Below are positions 1 to 11,560 of a stretch of DNA of 64,000 nucleotides, piece after piece. The first letter of the stretch is position 1; the number at the start of each line of letters is the position of its first letter. The position numbers and the translations under genes were made by a program. This DNA comes from Falciphora oryzae (Eukaryota > Ascomycota > Sordariomycetes > Magnaporthales > Magnaporthaceae), in contig JNVV01000012.1 of the NCBI GenBank assembly GCA_000733355.1, positions 368,937 through 432,936 of the forward strand. The letters run 5' to 3'. The notes under the pieces are model-generated. The model was not told the origin of the DNA. It was given only the letters and a program-made list of their open reading frames with translations, and ran no database searches.

Positions 1-1302
1 GCATGTTCATCAGAGCAGCCCTCTTGGGGTCATAGCCAAGGTTGCGGATAAGCGTAGCCGAGTACGTGGTCACGACACCGCTCGAGACGGAGAGCTGGAA
101 GGGGTTCGTCAGTCGACTGTTACTGTTGAACATTCCTTAGCGGAGGTGCGAAGGACAACATACCAGAATAACCGAGAGGAGCATGAGGTACATCTGCGGG
201 TCCATGAGAGCCTCGAGGATCTCCTTGGCGCGGAACTTGCGGCTCTGGATGCCCGTCTGGTTCACACTGACATGCTTGAGCAGGGCAACCTTCTCGCCGT
301 CGGAGAGCCAGCTGGCCTGCATGGGGGTGTCGGGGAGGTAGAAGAAGGTGAAGAGGCCGATGGCGACGGTGAGGCAGCCCAGGGCCACGAACATGGCGCG
401 CCAGCCGGCCAGCGAGGAGCCGGTCGGGTCGACATGCTGGAAGCCATACGAGACGGCACCGCCGACGATCTGGCCCAGACCCAGACCGGAGTACCAGAAG
501 GAGAAGCGGGGAGCCTGCTCAGACTTGGTGTACCACTGGCTGCTGATGAGCATGAGCGAGGGCGCAATGGTGGCCTCAAACATGCCCAGGAAGATGCGCG
601 ACACCAGCAGGGTCTGGTAGTTGAAGGCAGCGGCGCCGCAGGCCGTGGCAGTGCCCCAGAAGATAACGTTGGCACCCAGCCATTTGGCGGCGGGGAACAG
701 CTGCAGGAAGTAGACTACCAAGTGAGGAGGAGCGAGATCCCAGATCGTCAGAAGGCCGGCCGGTTCCACGAGGGTTTCAAGGAGAGGGGTGGATAGGAGG
801 CGAAGAGAAAAAAGAAGAAAAAAAAGTTTGTGCTACTCACTGTTGGGGATCTCGAAGCACAGTAGGCCCACGAAGAGGAAGGTGGCGATGTTGGAGAAGT
901 CGTTGCCAACGAGGTTGAGGTCTTTTTGGATGCCCATGACGGCGGCGTACTGAGGTGAGACGGAAAATCATATGTTAAAAATAGCCGAGCCCGGTTTGTG
1001 CGTGACGGCTGTTGGTGCCCTCCCTCCCCACTGTGATGACTTACGTTGAGGATGACCTTGTCGAGGAACTGCATAGTGTAACAGCAGAACATCAGGGGCA
1101 CAATGCGCCAGTCGATCCGCCGGCGAAGGGCCGCGAGGTCGACGCCCTCGTGAGAGTCGGCATCGCGGTGGGCGTCGAGGTAGTTCCACGCCGCGTCGAC
1201 TTCGGCGGTAGCGCCTCCTTGTTCGGCGGGCTTGCCGCCAACGGGGGATGGGCTGGTGTCGACCACCTGCTCCTTGGGCTCCTTGTCTTCGTTGGAAGAC
1301 AT
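1..1302 (-). CDS. MFS transporter, Dal5/allantoate permease (ACS) family, 3' end outside window
   Basis: Plasma-membrane proton-coupled symporter of the anion:cation symporter family (relatives carry allantoate, nicotinate, other organic anions); the substrate cannot be told. Exons on the minus strand: 1302-1045, 949-841, 714-164, 94-<1. The first about 65 residues are hydrophilic and cytoplasmic, ending in the family-typical RRIDWRIVPLMF motif, followed by TM1 (YTMQFLDKVILN), GLLCFEIPN and the SRIFLGMFEA segment, then WRAMFVALG and YLPDTPMQA before the central loop. The fourth exon resumes with LSVSSGVVTTYSATLIR; the ttccag acceptor at 95-96 was chosen because nearer AG sites shift the frame. 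About 337 of an expected 500 residues are present. The intron at 840-715 starts gtgagt and carries a T-rich tract. Family call is firm; exon 4 start is slightly less so. Confidence 0.88.
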
Positions 1303-4300
1303 CTTGTCCTTCACCTCTTCTTACTCTTATTTGTCTGTAAAGCAAGGGGATGCAAGGCTGTGAATGACGCTGCCCCAAAACCGAGAAAAAAAAAATCAAC
1401 AGAGGGGCCGAGGGGTATCTTGAATAAGGGCTGAAAGGAAGCGAAAGTCAAAATTCAGAAGGCGACCATCGATAGGATCGATCGGCAAGATGACCGGGCG
1501 GGTATTCCAGGCAGGCCACGCGAAGCTTCTGGGATGACCAGGAGTAGGACACGAGGCAGTCCGGCAACTTGGGAACAAAGGGAACCAACGGGAAAAGCCA
1601 CGAGGCAGGGAAGGCCACTCCAGTTAAAAAGGGCAATGCTCTGCAGGTTCGGCGCGGGAGAAGCGAATCCAGGGGAATATTGAGTGGATGCTAATTACCA
1701 ACTGGTGCCAAGGGAATGGGTACGTCTGGAAGAAAGAGAAGGAAATCAAGGAGACAAGGGAGATGGCGTGTCCAGGTGCCAGTATCCTCCCTTCGTGCAA
1801 CACAAGGGGTATAAGCAGGGCGTGGGACAAACCGACCGCGGAGGATGGCCTACCTTGGCTTTCTTGGAGCAGCCCAGCACAGGTCCCTAGCAAGTGATCG
1901 ACGGCCACCAGGCTAGACTTGGATGCGCTAAACAGGACGCTATCCCCAGTGAGCACTGCGGTTGTGCAGACTGAGGCCAGGGTTGTTTCTGGTACGGGGA
2001 GTGGGTGGACGGGCGGACAGACTGGACCGCCAGAACCAAGCGTCTCGAAGGTGGTTCAAGCATGAGGCGTTCGGGCCAAGAAGCCATGATTACCAGCTTG
2101 GGTCGCATCGGTACCTTGGAAAGAATGGTCGTAATAATGCGGATCGTAAGCGACGGGCGGCACAGCTCAGTCCTTTCCGTGTGCCCACCTCGGGCTGGAT
2201 GCTGGCCCATGGCATGGGTGGGAGGTCCTTTGGCTGCTGGGGAGGAGAAACGAAAGGATGGTCACTCGAGGTGGGGTGGGCAGGTGGAGAAGAAAGCGGC
2301 GAGGGTGCCACAAACGGCTTTCCTGGGACGCCAACGACATTCGAGCCATGCAACATGGGAGAGAAAAAAATTAAAACGAAGAAAAGGTATTGACCGCGAC
2401 CAACCATCACCGCACAATGCAACCAACAAGCAGCGTGAAGACTGCATGGGTCCCAGCTGCGTGTCAATGTCGGCAGCAAATTCTACTACGTAATACGTAT
2501 CAATACGTACGGTGGTATTTTTGTGCCGTGTGGGTTTCTTTTCGCTTCTCCTTTTTGTTGCCTGCAGCCCTCGTCTTACTGCAACTGCAACGTGTGATAT
2601 CCACTTGGCTCCCGGGGGTTGATGTTCCAATTTTTTTTTTCTTTTTTTTTTTTTCTTCTGTTTTTCTCGCGCTTTTGTTTCTTTTTCATATTTCTCGTTC
2701 TGACTTTGTGCTTTCTTTTTATTCCTCTTTTCTTTCAGCTGACACCGACAGCTGAGCGAGGACGATCAAAAAGCATCGAGTCCGCCCGTGCCGTCTCTTG
2801 GGTGTGGACTTGTCAAAACCCTATGTTGGTGGAGGTTGTCGGCCTAACTCTTGTTTTTCCCGCACCACCACCTCAAGCCTGGGCTGGTAAAACCCTGCGC
2901 CTACGCGGTGGCGCCTTCCTGGAACGGCAATTAGAGTGGCGTCGAGTGGTCGGGAGCACGGATGGAGAGCCGCGGTCTCGTTTTGATTTGCGTGGAGGCC
3001 CCTGTTACTGGCCTGCCGCCCCCTGTCAATGAGCCCACCCAAGCTCAAGAGAGCACAGACAATCGTAGGACGGGAAGGATCGGGAGGGTGTGCATCATGC
3101 TTGGCTTCCATTTCTCCTCAGGGCAATTCCTAGCCGCACTTGGAGTGGACAGCCAGCCCGCGCTGCGGAGCCTCCCGCAGATGAGGGTTTTTTCCAGACG
3201 AAATCAGGCCTCATGCACAGCCGGCTGTTGGCTCGGGTTCTAGTTGCCTTTTTCATTGTTTGCCGCGTCCTTTCCATCCCTCGGCGCCATATCTCGTCTT
3301 GTGGCGCACCACGAGGCGCCCCTCGACCGGCACACCGACCAAGCGTCTTGCTTTATCCCTCCGGCCGCCCGCCATAGGCCCCGAAAGCGCCGTTGAAAAG
3401 GGAGAGATCGACGATACAATCGATGGCAGGCAAGCCACAGACTAGACTAGCGCCTAGCTAGCCCATGATTGCCGACACCTGTCTCAGTGAAATCGACGCG
3501 CGGAAGCAAGTTTTTGCTGCATATCACTTCCTGTCTGCGCCGCTCTCCTTTCTTTTTCTCTTGCGTTTCCGGTGCCATCCCGCCACCAAGTCCCGTGCAT
3601 AGCCTAAAATAGACAGAAGACCCAGGCGTCGCACCGACACAGCAATAGCCCGGCCAAGGGACCTCCACTATCATGCCGTGGCTGAAGCGTGGGGGGTCGT
3701 CTTGGACGATGGACCGACGGACTGATGGCATGCGACGTCGTCCATCCACACACCGATCAAGGACTCAGGCCAGAGGCACAGGCCACGGGTAGCTTTGGGG
3801 CCTTGGGGCTTGTTGTGCTTGTTTTCTGATCAGCGCGTCCCACTCCCAAAGTGGATGGTCGGCTCGGTGTCGGTATGCGGCACAAGCTCTCAGCCTGCTA
3901 CTTGGTCCCAGTGGTCCCTCAGAAACGCCTCCGACGTTGCTGTGGGCTTTCCGCGGCCAATTACCACGCAAGGGAGCGCTCGCTAGCCCTTGCTTCAACC
4001 CGCAGGCGCCCTCGTCTCTGACCCTTGGACCAAGGTGTCGCACATCTTGGGATGCGAGTGCAATCCATGCTCACTGTTCTGAGTGGCTCGCGCCCCGAAT
4101 ACGTGCTTCTCCATATTGCCCGGAAAACGATCCCTCATCTCCGGGTCAAGAGTGCGTGCTGCAACCACCCCAGTCACTTCCTCCATCCCGTCCCCTGACC
4201 GGGACGAAGTTTGAGGGCCCCGGTCTGAGAAACTTGGTCCTGGCAGCTGTCAATGGCCCATCGTCACCCCATTCACTTCCCGCAGCGCGCCACGGCGACC

Positions 4301-4919
4301 GTTGGGACCTGCACTGGATCCAAGTCTGCTGCAACGAGGTTGAAACTTTGGAACCGAGCCTCGTTTTTGCTGTCCCGCCTCCTCCTCTTCGGCTTCACGG
4401 CGGCATAAATTTCCTAGCGTCTCACACGCCCCTTCTACCCTGTACGTGGGATTTGGCCGACCTGGAGAGAGGGGGTGTGGAGGAGCGGGGACTGATGTCC
4501 AGAGATCCTATCCCTTGGAGCCTTCCTAGATGTGCCGGTGCCAACAAGAGTTCAGAGAAGGGGTTATGCTGATCTTCTGTCAGGCAGCTTTAAGCTCTAG
4601 CCCCTGGCATTGAGATTCGCCCGACGCGCTAGTTGCCCCGGGCATCGTCAACCGTTGTAGATCCTTCCCCTATCCTGCTCTGTCAGGCACCTGCACGTCC
4701 TCTCTATTGCCCGGAACCGCGGTATTTCCCGCGCGGCGCATATCATCCCGAAGGGCCCCCAGCTTGCGACTCTGGAAACCTGCCCTCGGAGACCGTGTCC
4801 CCACGACGAGAACAGATAAACACCGGAACGGGCCCCCTCCCTCAAAGTCCCAAGACGGTCCCAAGACGGCCTAAGACGAAAGCGACAAGGAAATATCAGG
4901 CAACTAAATAACATCCAAG
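1303..4919. other. 3.6 kb gene-free interval
   Basis: Divergent upstream region between the MFS gene (leftward) and the rhodopsin-domain gene (rightward). Open frames here have no recognisable domain, atypical composition and no consistent splice partners. It holds pyrimidine-rich T tracts (about 2628-2720), a TACGTA-like cluster near 2483-2515 and mixed-GC sequence. It probably contains both promoters and 5' UTRs. Nothing else can be supported. Confidence 0.6.
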
Positions 4920-6240
4920 ATGGGCTGGGTAGACAACGCAAGCCCCGAGGTCGAGGAGCTGTCCGAGTACAGGCTCATCATCGCCATCAGCGTCCTCCTC
5001 TCCGTCGTCTCCATCAGTGTCGTGTGCGCGCGCCTCTGGATCCGGCACACCAACCATGGCCTCAGCGCCGACGATCACATGGCGACCTTGTCCATGTTCT
5101 TCGCCCTGCTTTACTCCATCATCTGCATCGTCCAGACCAAGTATGGGTTAGGCCTGCCCATAGCGCTGCGCCCAAAGCCTAACCTGCTTCCTTACACGCG
5201 CTGGAACTATGCCGGCCGGCCCATCTACCAGATGGGCATCAGCTTCTTCAAGGTCGCCCTGCTCATCAGCTACCTACGCCTGTTCCAGGGCACCTCGCAC
5301 CGGGGGTACCGCGCCACCGTCTGGATCACCATCGTCGCCGTCGTGCTCGGCCATCTCGGCTGCTCGCTAAGTCTCGTGCTCGCCTGCAACCCGGTCTACA
5401 AGTCCTGGGATCCGCTGGTACCGGGCACGTGCTTGCCCCCGGGGCCGAGTTTCACGGGATACGCCATTGTCACCATTGTGTCCGACATTGCAGTCACCAT
5501 CATCCCGCTGCCCGTGCTTATCGGGCTCAACGTCAGCCGCTCAAAGAAGATCGGTCTCGTCTTCATCTTCGTCCTGGGTCTCTTTACCACGATTTGCTCC
5601 GTCCTGCGTTACCTGCAGATCGACAGGATCCAGTTTGGTGATGGCAACTCCACCATGCTTGTCCTTTGGGGTGTTATCGAGTTTAACGTTGGTGTAAGTG
5701 TTTTTCTCCTCGTAGCATATACAGTCTCCATACTAACGTGTGTTTGAAAAAAAGAACATGGTCTCGTCACTCCCGTTCCTCGCACCCGTGTTCCTCCGCC
5801 GGGCCAAGGAATACCGCTCCCGCTACCAGCAAGGCTCCGCTGGCCCCAGCGGCAGCGGGCGCAACCGGGCCGGCAGCCAGAAACTCGGCAGCTACGGCGG
5901 CGGCGGCAGCAGCAAGGCCTTCTACAAGACCGACGACACGTACATGCTCGAGACTGTCACGGACAAGGACAACGGCACCAACAAGAAGGGTGGGAACAGG
6001 GGCGGCGACCACGAGAACTCGTCGACGTCGTCGTCCCCGCTGCCCACCACGATCCAGAACAGGAGCGAGGAGGAGATCCTCAAGGGCTCGTCGGCAACGT
6101 ACACTTCCCACAACGACGACCACAACACCACCCAGTCCGCGGGCCACGGGCGCGGCACCAGCGGAATCATGAAGTCGGTCACATACAGCGTGCGCGTCCA
6201 GGACCAGGATGGAGACAACGCCCCTGGCCGTGCGCGATAA
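4920..6240 (+). CDS. Fungal rhodopsin-domain (PTH11/SAT4-like) integral membrane protein, 419 aa
   Basis: Exons 4920-5693 and 5755-6240; the 61-nt intron (gtaagt...aaag, branch actaac) sits in the last third. Seven hydrophobic helices follow a short outside N-terminus (from about residue 18). Hallmarks of the fungal Rhodopsin/SAT4 family are RLWIRHTNHGLSADDH after TM1, the Gly-Leu-Gly segment KYGLGLP, FFKVALLISYLRLFQG, LACNPVYKSWDP, and DIAVTIIPLPVLIGL followed by a basic stretch and GLFTTICSVLRY. The C-terminal about 150 residues are a hydrophilic cytosolic tail rich in Gly, Ser, Asn and Thr. There is no CFEM domain at the N-terminus, so this is the non-CFEM subgroup. Relatives include the Magnaporthe host-surface sensor Pth11, but most members have no known ligand. 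Receptor function is inference. Confidence 0.88.
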
Positions 6241-6583
6241 ATGGCTGCTTGTGCTTTGTCATTAGGCGGGCTGATATTTGTTTTAGGATGTCTTGACTAC
6301 TTGGTTACTTGTTTGACTACTTGTTTGTTCTGTTTGTGCAATTACTACTGCGGGATATCAAGGCGAACTTGAGGGCCAGAAAAGAAAAAGCGAGTTGGAT
6401 AATGTCTTTGTTAGGTAGATGTCGATAGTATACTCACGAAAACCCAGATCATACATAGTCCTGTCTAATTGTAAATAAATCGTCTTAAAACACGCTGGCA
6501 GTGTTTGCGACAGCTACTCATCTTCTCTGTACACACAACACAATACATTATAGCGTTAAACCCATGAGAACAGCACATCCCCC
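6241..6583. other. Convergent intergenic region
   Basis: 3' ends of the rhodopsin-domain gene (+) and the FAD monooxygenase gene (-) face each other here. The sequence is AT-rich with several AATAAA-like stretches (e.g. taaataaatcg near 6470), consistent with two 3' UTRs. No further gene is seen. Confidence 0.6.
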
Positions 6584-8518
6584 TTACAGAAGCTCAGACT
6601 CGTCAAACTCGATCTGAGGGCTGCGCCGAGTCAGCAGCGGACTCTTGTCGGTGATCCTAGCCCACTCGTGGGCGTCCAAACAAGCACGCCTAGACGCCAG
6701 CACGGCGGGCCGCGCCCTACGGACCACGGCTGCCTCGTACTGGTCCAGGGCTGCCCGGAGGTCAGCCGGCGGCGAGTTCCGATCGACCAGGTGTGGGCGT
6801 ATGACCGTCTCCACGAGGTCGGCAACATCCAGGACCGCGTGGTTGGCGCCCTCTCCCCTGTCTGTAGGGAAAAAGGATTCCCCCATCAACTTGGTTAGCC
6901 GAAAATGCGAGGCAAGGGAGACGAGAAGGATTCCATTGGGGGGGTTTTTGACGAAGGGAGAGAGGGGACGGAAGAATTCTGTTGTAGGCTGTCCGTATAG
7001 AGTTCAGACCGGTCGAAAAAAAAAAAAAAAAAAAGAAAAGAAACTCACACATGCACATCTGGTGGAACGCGTCCCCGGTCAGGGTCACAGGGCCCTCGCC
7101 CCTGAAGTCGGCGGGGGGCGGCCAGTCGTACAGCTCGAGGGCGCGGACCTCTGTGCCGTCGGGAATGGAGCGGGCGAGCGAGGCGAACGGCTCCGCCCAG
7201 GCGGACGCGAGGGTCCGGACGAGGGCGAGCTTGCCCTCGTTGGTTTGGGGGTATGCATGTTTCGATGATGCTGCTACTGATACACCGTCGGGCCCGGCGT
7301 TGCTGTTGTTGGTGTCGTCGCCGAGCCCGTGCTTGACGTTGTCCCTCAGCGGCCACGACACCACGACCTGGCAGGTATAACCGTCCGCCTTGTCGGGTGG
7401 GCTGCCCGGCGAATCGAGAACTGTGGAAGGATTTTTCAAATAGTGTCAGTTAGGTGTTGTGTCAGTGCCACATAAAGTTTGAACCTGGGCTGGTTTTGCC
7501 CTGCTCCTGCATGGACCGGCCCATTCCCCAATTCGAGAAGGTGCCACAAGAAGAGGCACGGAGGGGGAGGACAGGGTGCAGAGATTGAAAGCAGCGGGAC
7601 AAAAATGGAAATAGGAAGAAGCCCCACCGCTGAAGTAAAAGAAGGTGTCGCTCGCGGACGCGGTCCCCTGGAGGAAGAAGGGGTCCAGATCCCTCATGGG
7701 CTGGGCCTGCGCCGCGGTGCAGTCGACCCTGAACCCCATGACGCCGACAGGGATGGGGAAGCGGCCGTCGTTGTCGTTGTCGTTGTCGTCGCCGTTGACG
7801 GGTGGCTGCTCTTGCTGCTGCTGGCGTTTTGCCTTTTGCTCGAGCAGGGTTCTCCGGATGCGCGAGTTGCCACCGTCGCAGGCCACGAGGAGGCGCCCGC
7901 TGCGCGAGGTCCCGTCGTCGAAGCGGACGGTGACCGGGGAGGAGGGCTCGCCATTGTCTGCGGTTTCGTAACCGGTGGCTGTCTTCCTCCACTTTTTTTT
8001 TTTTTTTTTTTTTTAGCGAGTTTAACAACAAAAGTCAGGCGCCCCTCGATTCAAACCTCAAGCGTTCACTGTTACTAATATAAACATACCTGCACATCGA
8101 TACCGGTGGCAAGCAAAGCCCTGAACCTCTCCCGCGAGACGCGAATCCTCTTAGACTCGGGCGCGGCGGGCGTGGCGGCTTTCAGCTCGCCGGTGCTCAG
8201 GTCGTAAAAAGGAAAAGCCGAGGTGCGCCCCTCGTCGACGACGGCGGCGCGGTCGACGTAGGCCTCGGGCAGGCGGCGGACGAGGTCGTCGGGCAGGAGG
8301 CTCCGCAGCTGGGGGAGCGACCAGTGCAGCGTCAGGCCCCAGCCGACGCCCCGGGTCTTGTCGTCGGGCTCGTCACGGTCGAAGATGGCGAAGGGGACGC
8401 CCTCGCGGCGCAGGAACTGGGCCAGCAGCAGCCCGCTCACCCCGGCGCCGACGATGAGGACCGGTGCGGGCGGCAGCGGCGGGGTACCAGGGACGGGGGT
8501 GTTTGTGGGCTCGGCCAT
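6584..8518 (-). CDS. FAD-dependent monooxygenase (aromatic hydroxylase type), 477 aa
   Basis: Flavoprotein hydroxylase using NAD(P)H and O2; the substrate is unknown. Exons: 8518-8090, 7982-7628, 7420-7049, 6861-6584; all phases agree. N-terminal dinucleotide-binding fold VLIVGAGVSGLLLAQFLR (Gly24, 26, 29) followed by the acidic AIFDRDE end of beta-2; middle motif LLVACDGGNSRIRR (the DG motif); and GDAFHQMCMYRGEGAN near residues 377-391, the second FAD motif, which is restored only after splicing 7049 to 6861. An acidic, Gln- and Asp-Asn-rich insert (residues about 190-215) follows the DG motif. Introns carry long homopolymers (22 T on + at 7993-8014; 19 A at 7016-7034). The donor of intron 2 is gtggggc, less usual. 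It is typical of stand-alone catabolic or secondary-metabolite tailoring hydroxylases; the nearby P450 and MFS fit either. Confidence 0.9.
7993..8014. repeat. T22 homopolymer inside intron 1 of the FAD monooxygenase gene
   Basis: Uninterrupted T run on the plus strand (A run in the transcript), lying 9-30 nt upstream of the predicted acceptor at 7983. A-rich rather than pyrimidine-rich sequence before an acceptor is unusual. Confidence 0.9.
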
Positions 8519-10188
8519 TTTCCTGAACGGGTTCGCTCTATTTTTATTTCAACTGTGTATGGAAAGTTCTGCAAAATGCACCTCGACAGGGACACATCCG
8601 TGACATGCTGGTGTTAGAAGCGCGCAGTTTATAATATTTGATGCGGGTGTTATTATGGGCCTCGACTTGACTTGCAAGCCATTGAGACCCCACTACGGTG
8701 AGCATTTGTCGCATTCCATTTCGTCGGATGGCGCCCAAGAAAGACGAGAAACCAACACCACCGAGAACATGCAAGAGTGTGGTGATGTCAAGTGTTACTA
8801 TCAGGAGAAGTCCAGATTTGATTCACGTACATCCGACACCCATCACCTCGACTGCGAACTCCTGTCTCGATGCGGCAGCCGCCCGTCAGACCACCCAAGC
8901 TTCAATAAAGGAAACGAAGGAGCCGTAGCCATGTCCACACGCCCCTCAGGGGGGTATGCGGAAGGCTCGGCTCTCTCCGTATTACTCCGTACTCCGTATA
9001 AACCGGGCGGATCCTGGCACGAGTCGTCAACAGCAGCGAGATTGGACGTGCGCACAGGATAGGGATGGCTGGGTCCTCCAGGGCCTCCCGGCGCCCTCTG
9101 TCGTTGGTGGCACAATTCGACTCAAGAAGTCCGCAGGTGCACGTCCAGCGGAGACCTGGACAGGGCTGGGAATCCCACCCACAGGGGCAGGGCACGCCGG
9201 CCTTTTGGCAGCTGCAGGGGGTGATGGATGCCCTGTGCTCATGTCCAGGTCAGGCCCCAGGGCTCCCTTGCAGCGGAGCTCGAATGGCGACATGAGGCAG
9301 CACAATTGAGATGTGACCAGGGTCCGGTCGGGCGAGTGACAATATCGACAATACATGTAATTTGAACGCAATCCTTTCGCTCTTGGAATATCAAATTGGT
9401 GCGTTTTGCTCAACCAGTTTCTGTCCCGATTTTACAGTTGCCCGCGGTCAACAGCGGCACAAATCGGCCGCCACGGCTTTGGGGCTGGCACCCGTTTCGC
9501 GTTGTGGTAGCCGAAGTCACTCGGCGAGCGTGTGCAGCCAGACAGACGCCGACGCGAGCAGACGGCAACTCCCGCGACGACGTCGACATAGGTCATCACA
9601 TCCAGTCGCCTTCGAATCAATCCAGGCACGAGACACGGCCAGGATGGCGGCAGCCATGGCGCCTGCCCAATCAACAACCACCGCGTTTCATTGGACAATG
9701 GCCTAACTGTAGATGTCATGGTGCGTCAAACCGGTTTGCGCGAGCCACGAGCACACGAGCGCCGGTCCCGCGACGGCGCGACGGGTCAGGACGAGCGCCG
9801 TTCTTTGGTCTTGTTGGCGCGTCGGCGGTGCCTGAGCATGTCTCGTGCCTGCTACGCTTGCTAGGTCCGACACGGGCTGCGCTTCGGGAGAGGAGGGAAA
9901 AAAAAAAAAAAAACACGAGCTTGAGCGCGCAAGAATTCCAGTGTTCTTGACCGCGTCTTGCACGATGCTTCGAAACTTCAAAACCAAGCCTGGCTGTCTG
10001 GGCTATACGTAGCATGGTAGTCTCTGGTGTGTGCTGTACTCCAAGCCGACGATCCCTGGGTCACGACGTCCATCTGATCTTTCCCCTCAAACGAAACCTT
10101 CGATGGCTCTCCTCCAAAGCATCGCGTAACCACATCACATCGCCATAGCCCGACAGCCGCTGCCAAGAATAATAGTAGTAGAACAAAA
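8519..10188. other. 1.67 kb divergent intergenic region
   Basis: Lies between the FAD monooxygenase (-) and the single-pass membrane protein gene (+) and should hold both promoters. It includes a short repeated ACTCCGTA element at 8983-9000 just before a TATAAA-like site, and an A13 run near 9899. No credible open reading frame or RNA gene was recognised. Confidence 0.6.
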
Positions 10189-11363
10189 ATGCCATCGCCG
10201 CGGACGCTCCTCGGCCCGCTGACGACGACATGGACGCCGCCCTCGATCTGCACCTACGCCATGGCCGGCTGCAGCACGTGCACGACGCTGTGGCAGGGGC
10301 AGTCGTGCAACCCGGAGCGACGAGCCCACGACTGGACCGACTGCTGGCCGCCCCGGTCCAGCGGCGTCGACGACCCGGGCGTCATGATGGGCTGGGGCTT
10401 CTACTCCCCGGCATACTCGTGTCCGAACGGCTACTCCACCGCCGCCCTGGCCACCGCCGCTGGGAGGTCGGAATGGGACATTGGATACTCCATGGCCAGC
10501 GGCGAGACTGCCATTGCCTGTTGTCCTACGTAAGAACCTTATTCCATTCTGCCCGGTCTGTTCTTGCAGGGCTATAGAACGGAAAAGGGGCGCTCGTGCT
10601 AAAAACGGCGATATATCGATATGCCAGTGGATACTCCGTCAGCTCCGTCGTCGCGACAGGCACCACCGGCCAGACCTGCGTCACCACCGTCACGAGCACC
10701 ACCTCACTGTCGACCGTGCAGTGCATCTCGGGCTCCTTTGTGAACTTCAACTTCGTCACCGTGCCAAACACCGACGCCCCCGGCACCTACACCATCTTCG
10801 CGCCCCTCTTCCAGCTCAACTACCGCGCCCGGGACCGCTCCGCAACCACCTCCTCGTCCGCCCCCGGCTCCGCCCCGGGCCCACCACAGCCCGCCAAGAC
10901 CTCACCACCAAGTAGCGGCGGCGGGGAGAGCGGCAGAAACGGCGGCGGCCTGACGCTCGGCACAAAGGTCGGCATCGGCATCGGCGCCGCCATGCTCGCC
11001 GTCTGCACCGGCACGCTGCTCCTCCTGCTGGGCCGCGCGCTGCGGCGCAGGCGAGCCGCCCGCCCCGTCGGCGAGCGCCTGACGGGCGAGGGCAAGGCGA
11101 TCCCGCGCGAACCGGAGCTGGGCGGCAACGAGGTGCGCGAGCTCGAGGCCAGCGAGAAGCCGCGCGAGCTGGGCAGCAGCGGGGCGGGAAGCTACAAGAA
11201 GGGCTACGGTGACGACAATGACGCTGGTCCTGCATCGCACGACTCGTCGCCGGCGGCGGCTAAGGCGGAAAAGGCAGGGATCGGTGCTGCTAGTGATGCC
11301 GGGGAGGGCCCGGTCTTTGAGCTGGAGGGGAGCCGTCCGGACGAGTCAGGAGGGCGAACTTAA
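10189..11363 (+). CDS. Cys-rich single-pass membrane protein of unknown function, 358 aa
   Basis: Exons 10189-10529 and 10628-11363; the intron splits an ACT codon inside the ACCPTGYSVSS segment. Residues 1-225 hold about ten cysteines (paired CSTC, SCPNGYST, CCPTGYS, QTC, VQC) and Trp-rich WGFYSPAYSC, with a Ser/Pro/Gly linker. One membrane segment follows at about 226-250 (VGIGIGAAMLAVCTGTLLLLLG), then a RRRR stop-transfer signal and a charged Gly/Glu-rich tail of about 100 residues. No N-terminal signal peptide is visible: it opens PLTTTWTPPS, as in a widespread unnamed family of fungal proteins with the same layout. The architecture resembles surface stress sensors, but no WSC domain is present. 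Function unknown; cell-surface location is inference. Confidence 0.8.
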
Positions 11364-11560
11364 ATACAACGTCGCTCGGTTTTGATCTGGTACGCCTATC
11401 AAGAAGCTTGGACTTGTTCCTGTTCACAACAAAATGCATCTGGAGGGAGTGATTTCGAGCATTGTTTGATGTCTTTAGCTGCAATGGTTGCCAAATATTA
11501 AGGCAAATATATCCAAAATAGCCATCCATTACACCCAGTAAGCCAATATTACGTCCTTAT
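11364..11560. other. Convergent spacer between the 358-aa membrane protein and P450 genes
   Basis: 197 bp with AT-rich 3' UTRs. No other feature. Confidence 0.5.

Noticed and set aside
117..163. Alternative short intron (47 nt) in the MFS gene
   Set aside because: It would break the frame of the next block; the 69-nt intron to the ttccag acceptor at 95-96 keeps LSVSSGVVTTYS in frame.
3937..4572. 211-codon plus-strand frame
   Set aside because: No domain or splice partners; composition not coding-like.
8519..10188. Possible gene in the FAD monooxygenase upstream spacer
   Set aside because: Overlapping frames of about 100-180 codons on both strands lack motifs and phase-compatible junctions.
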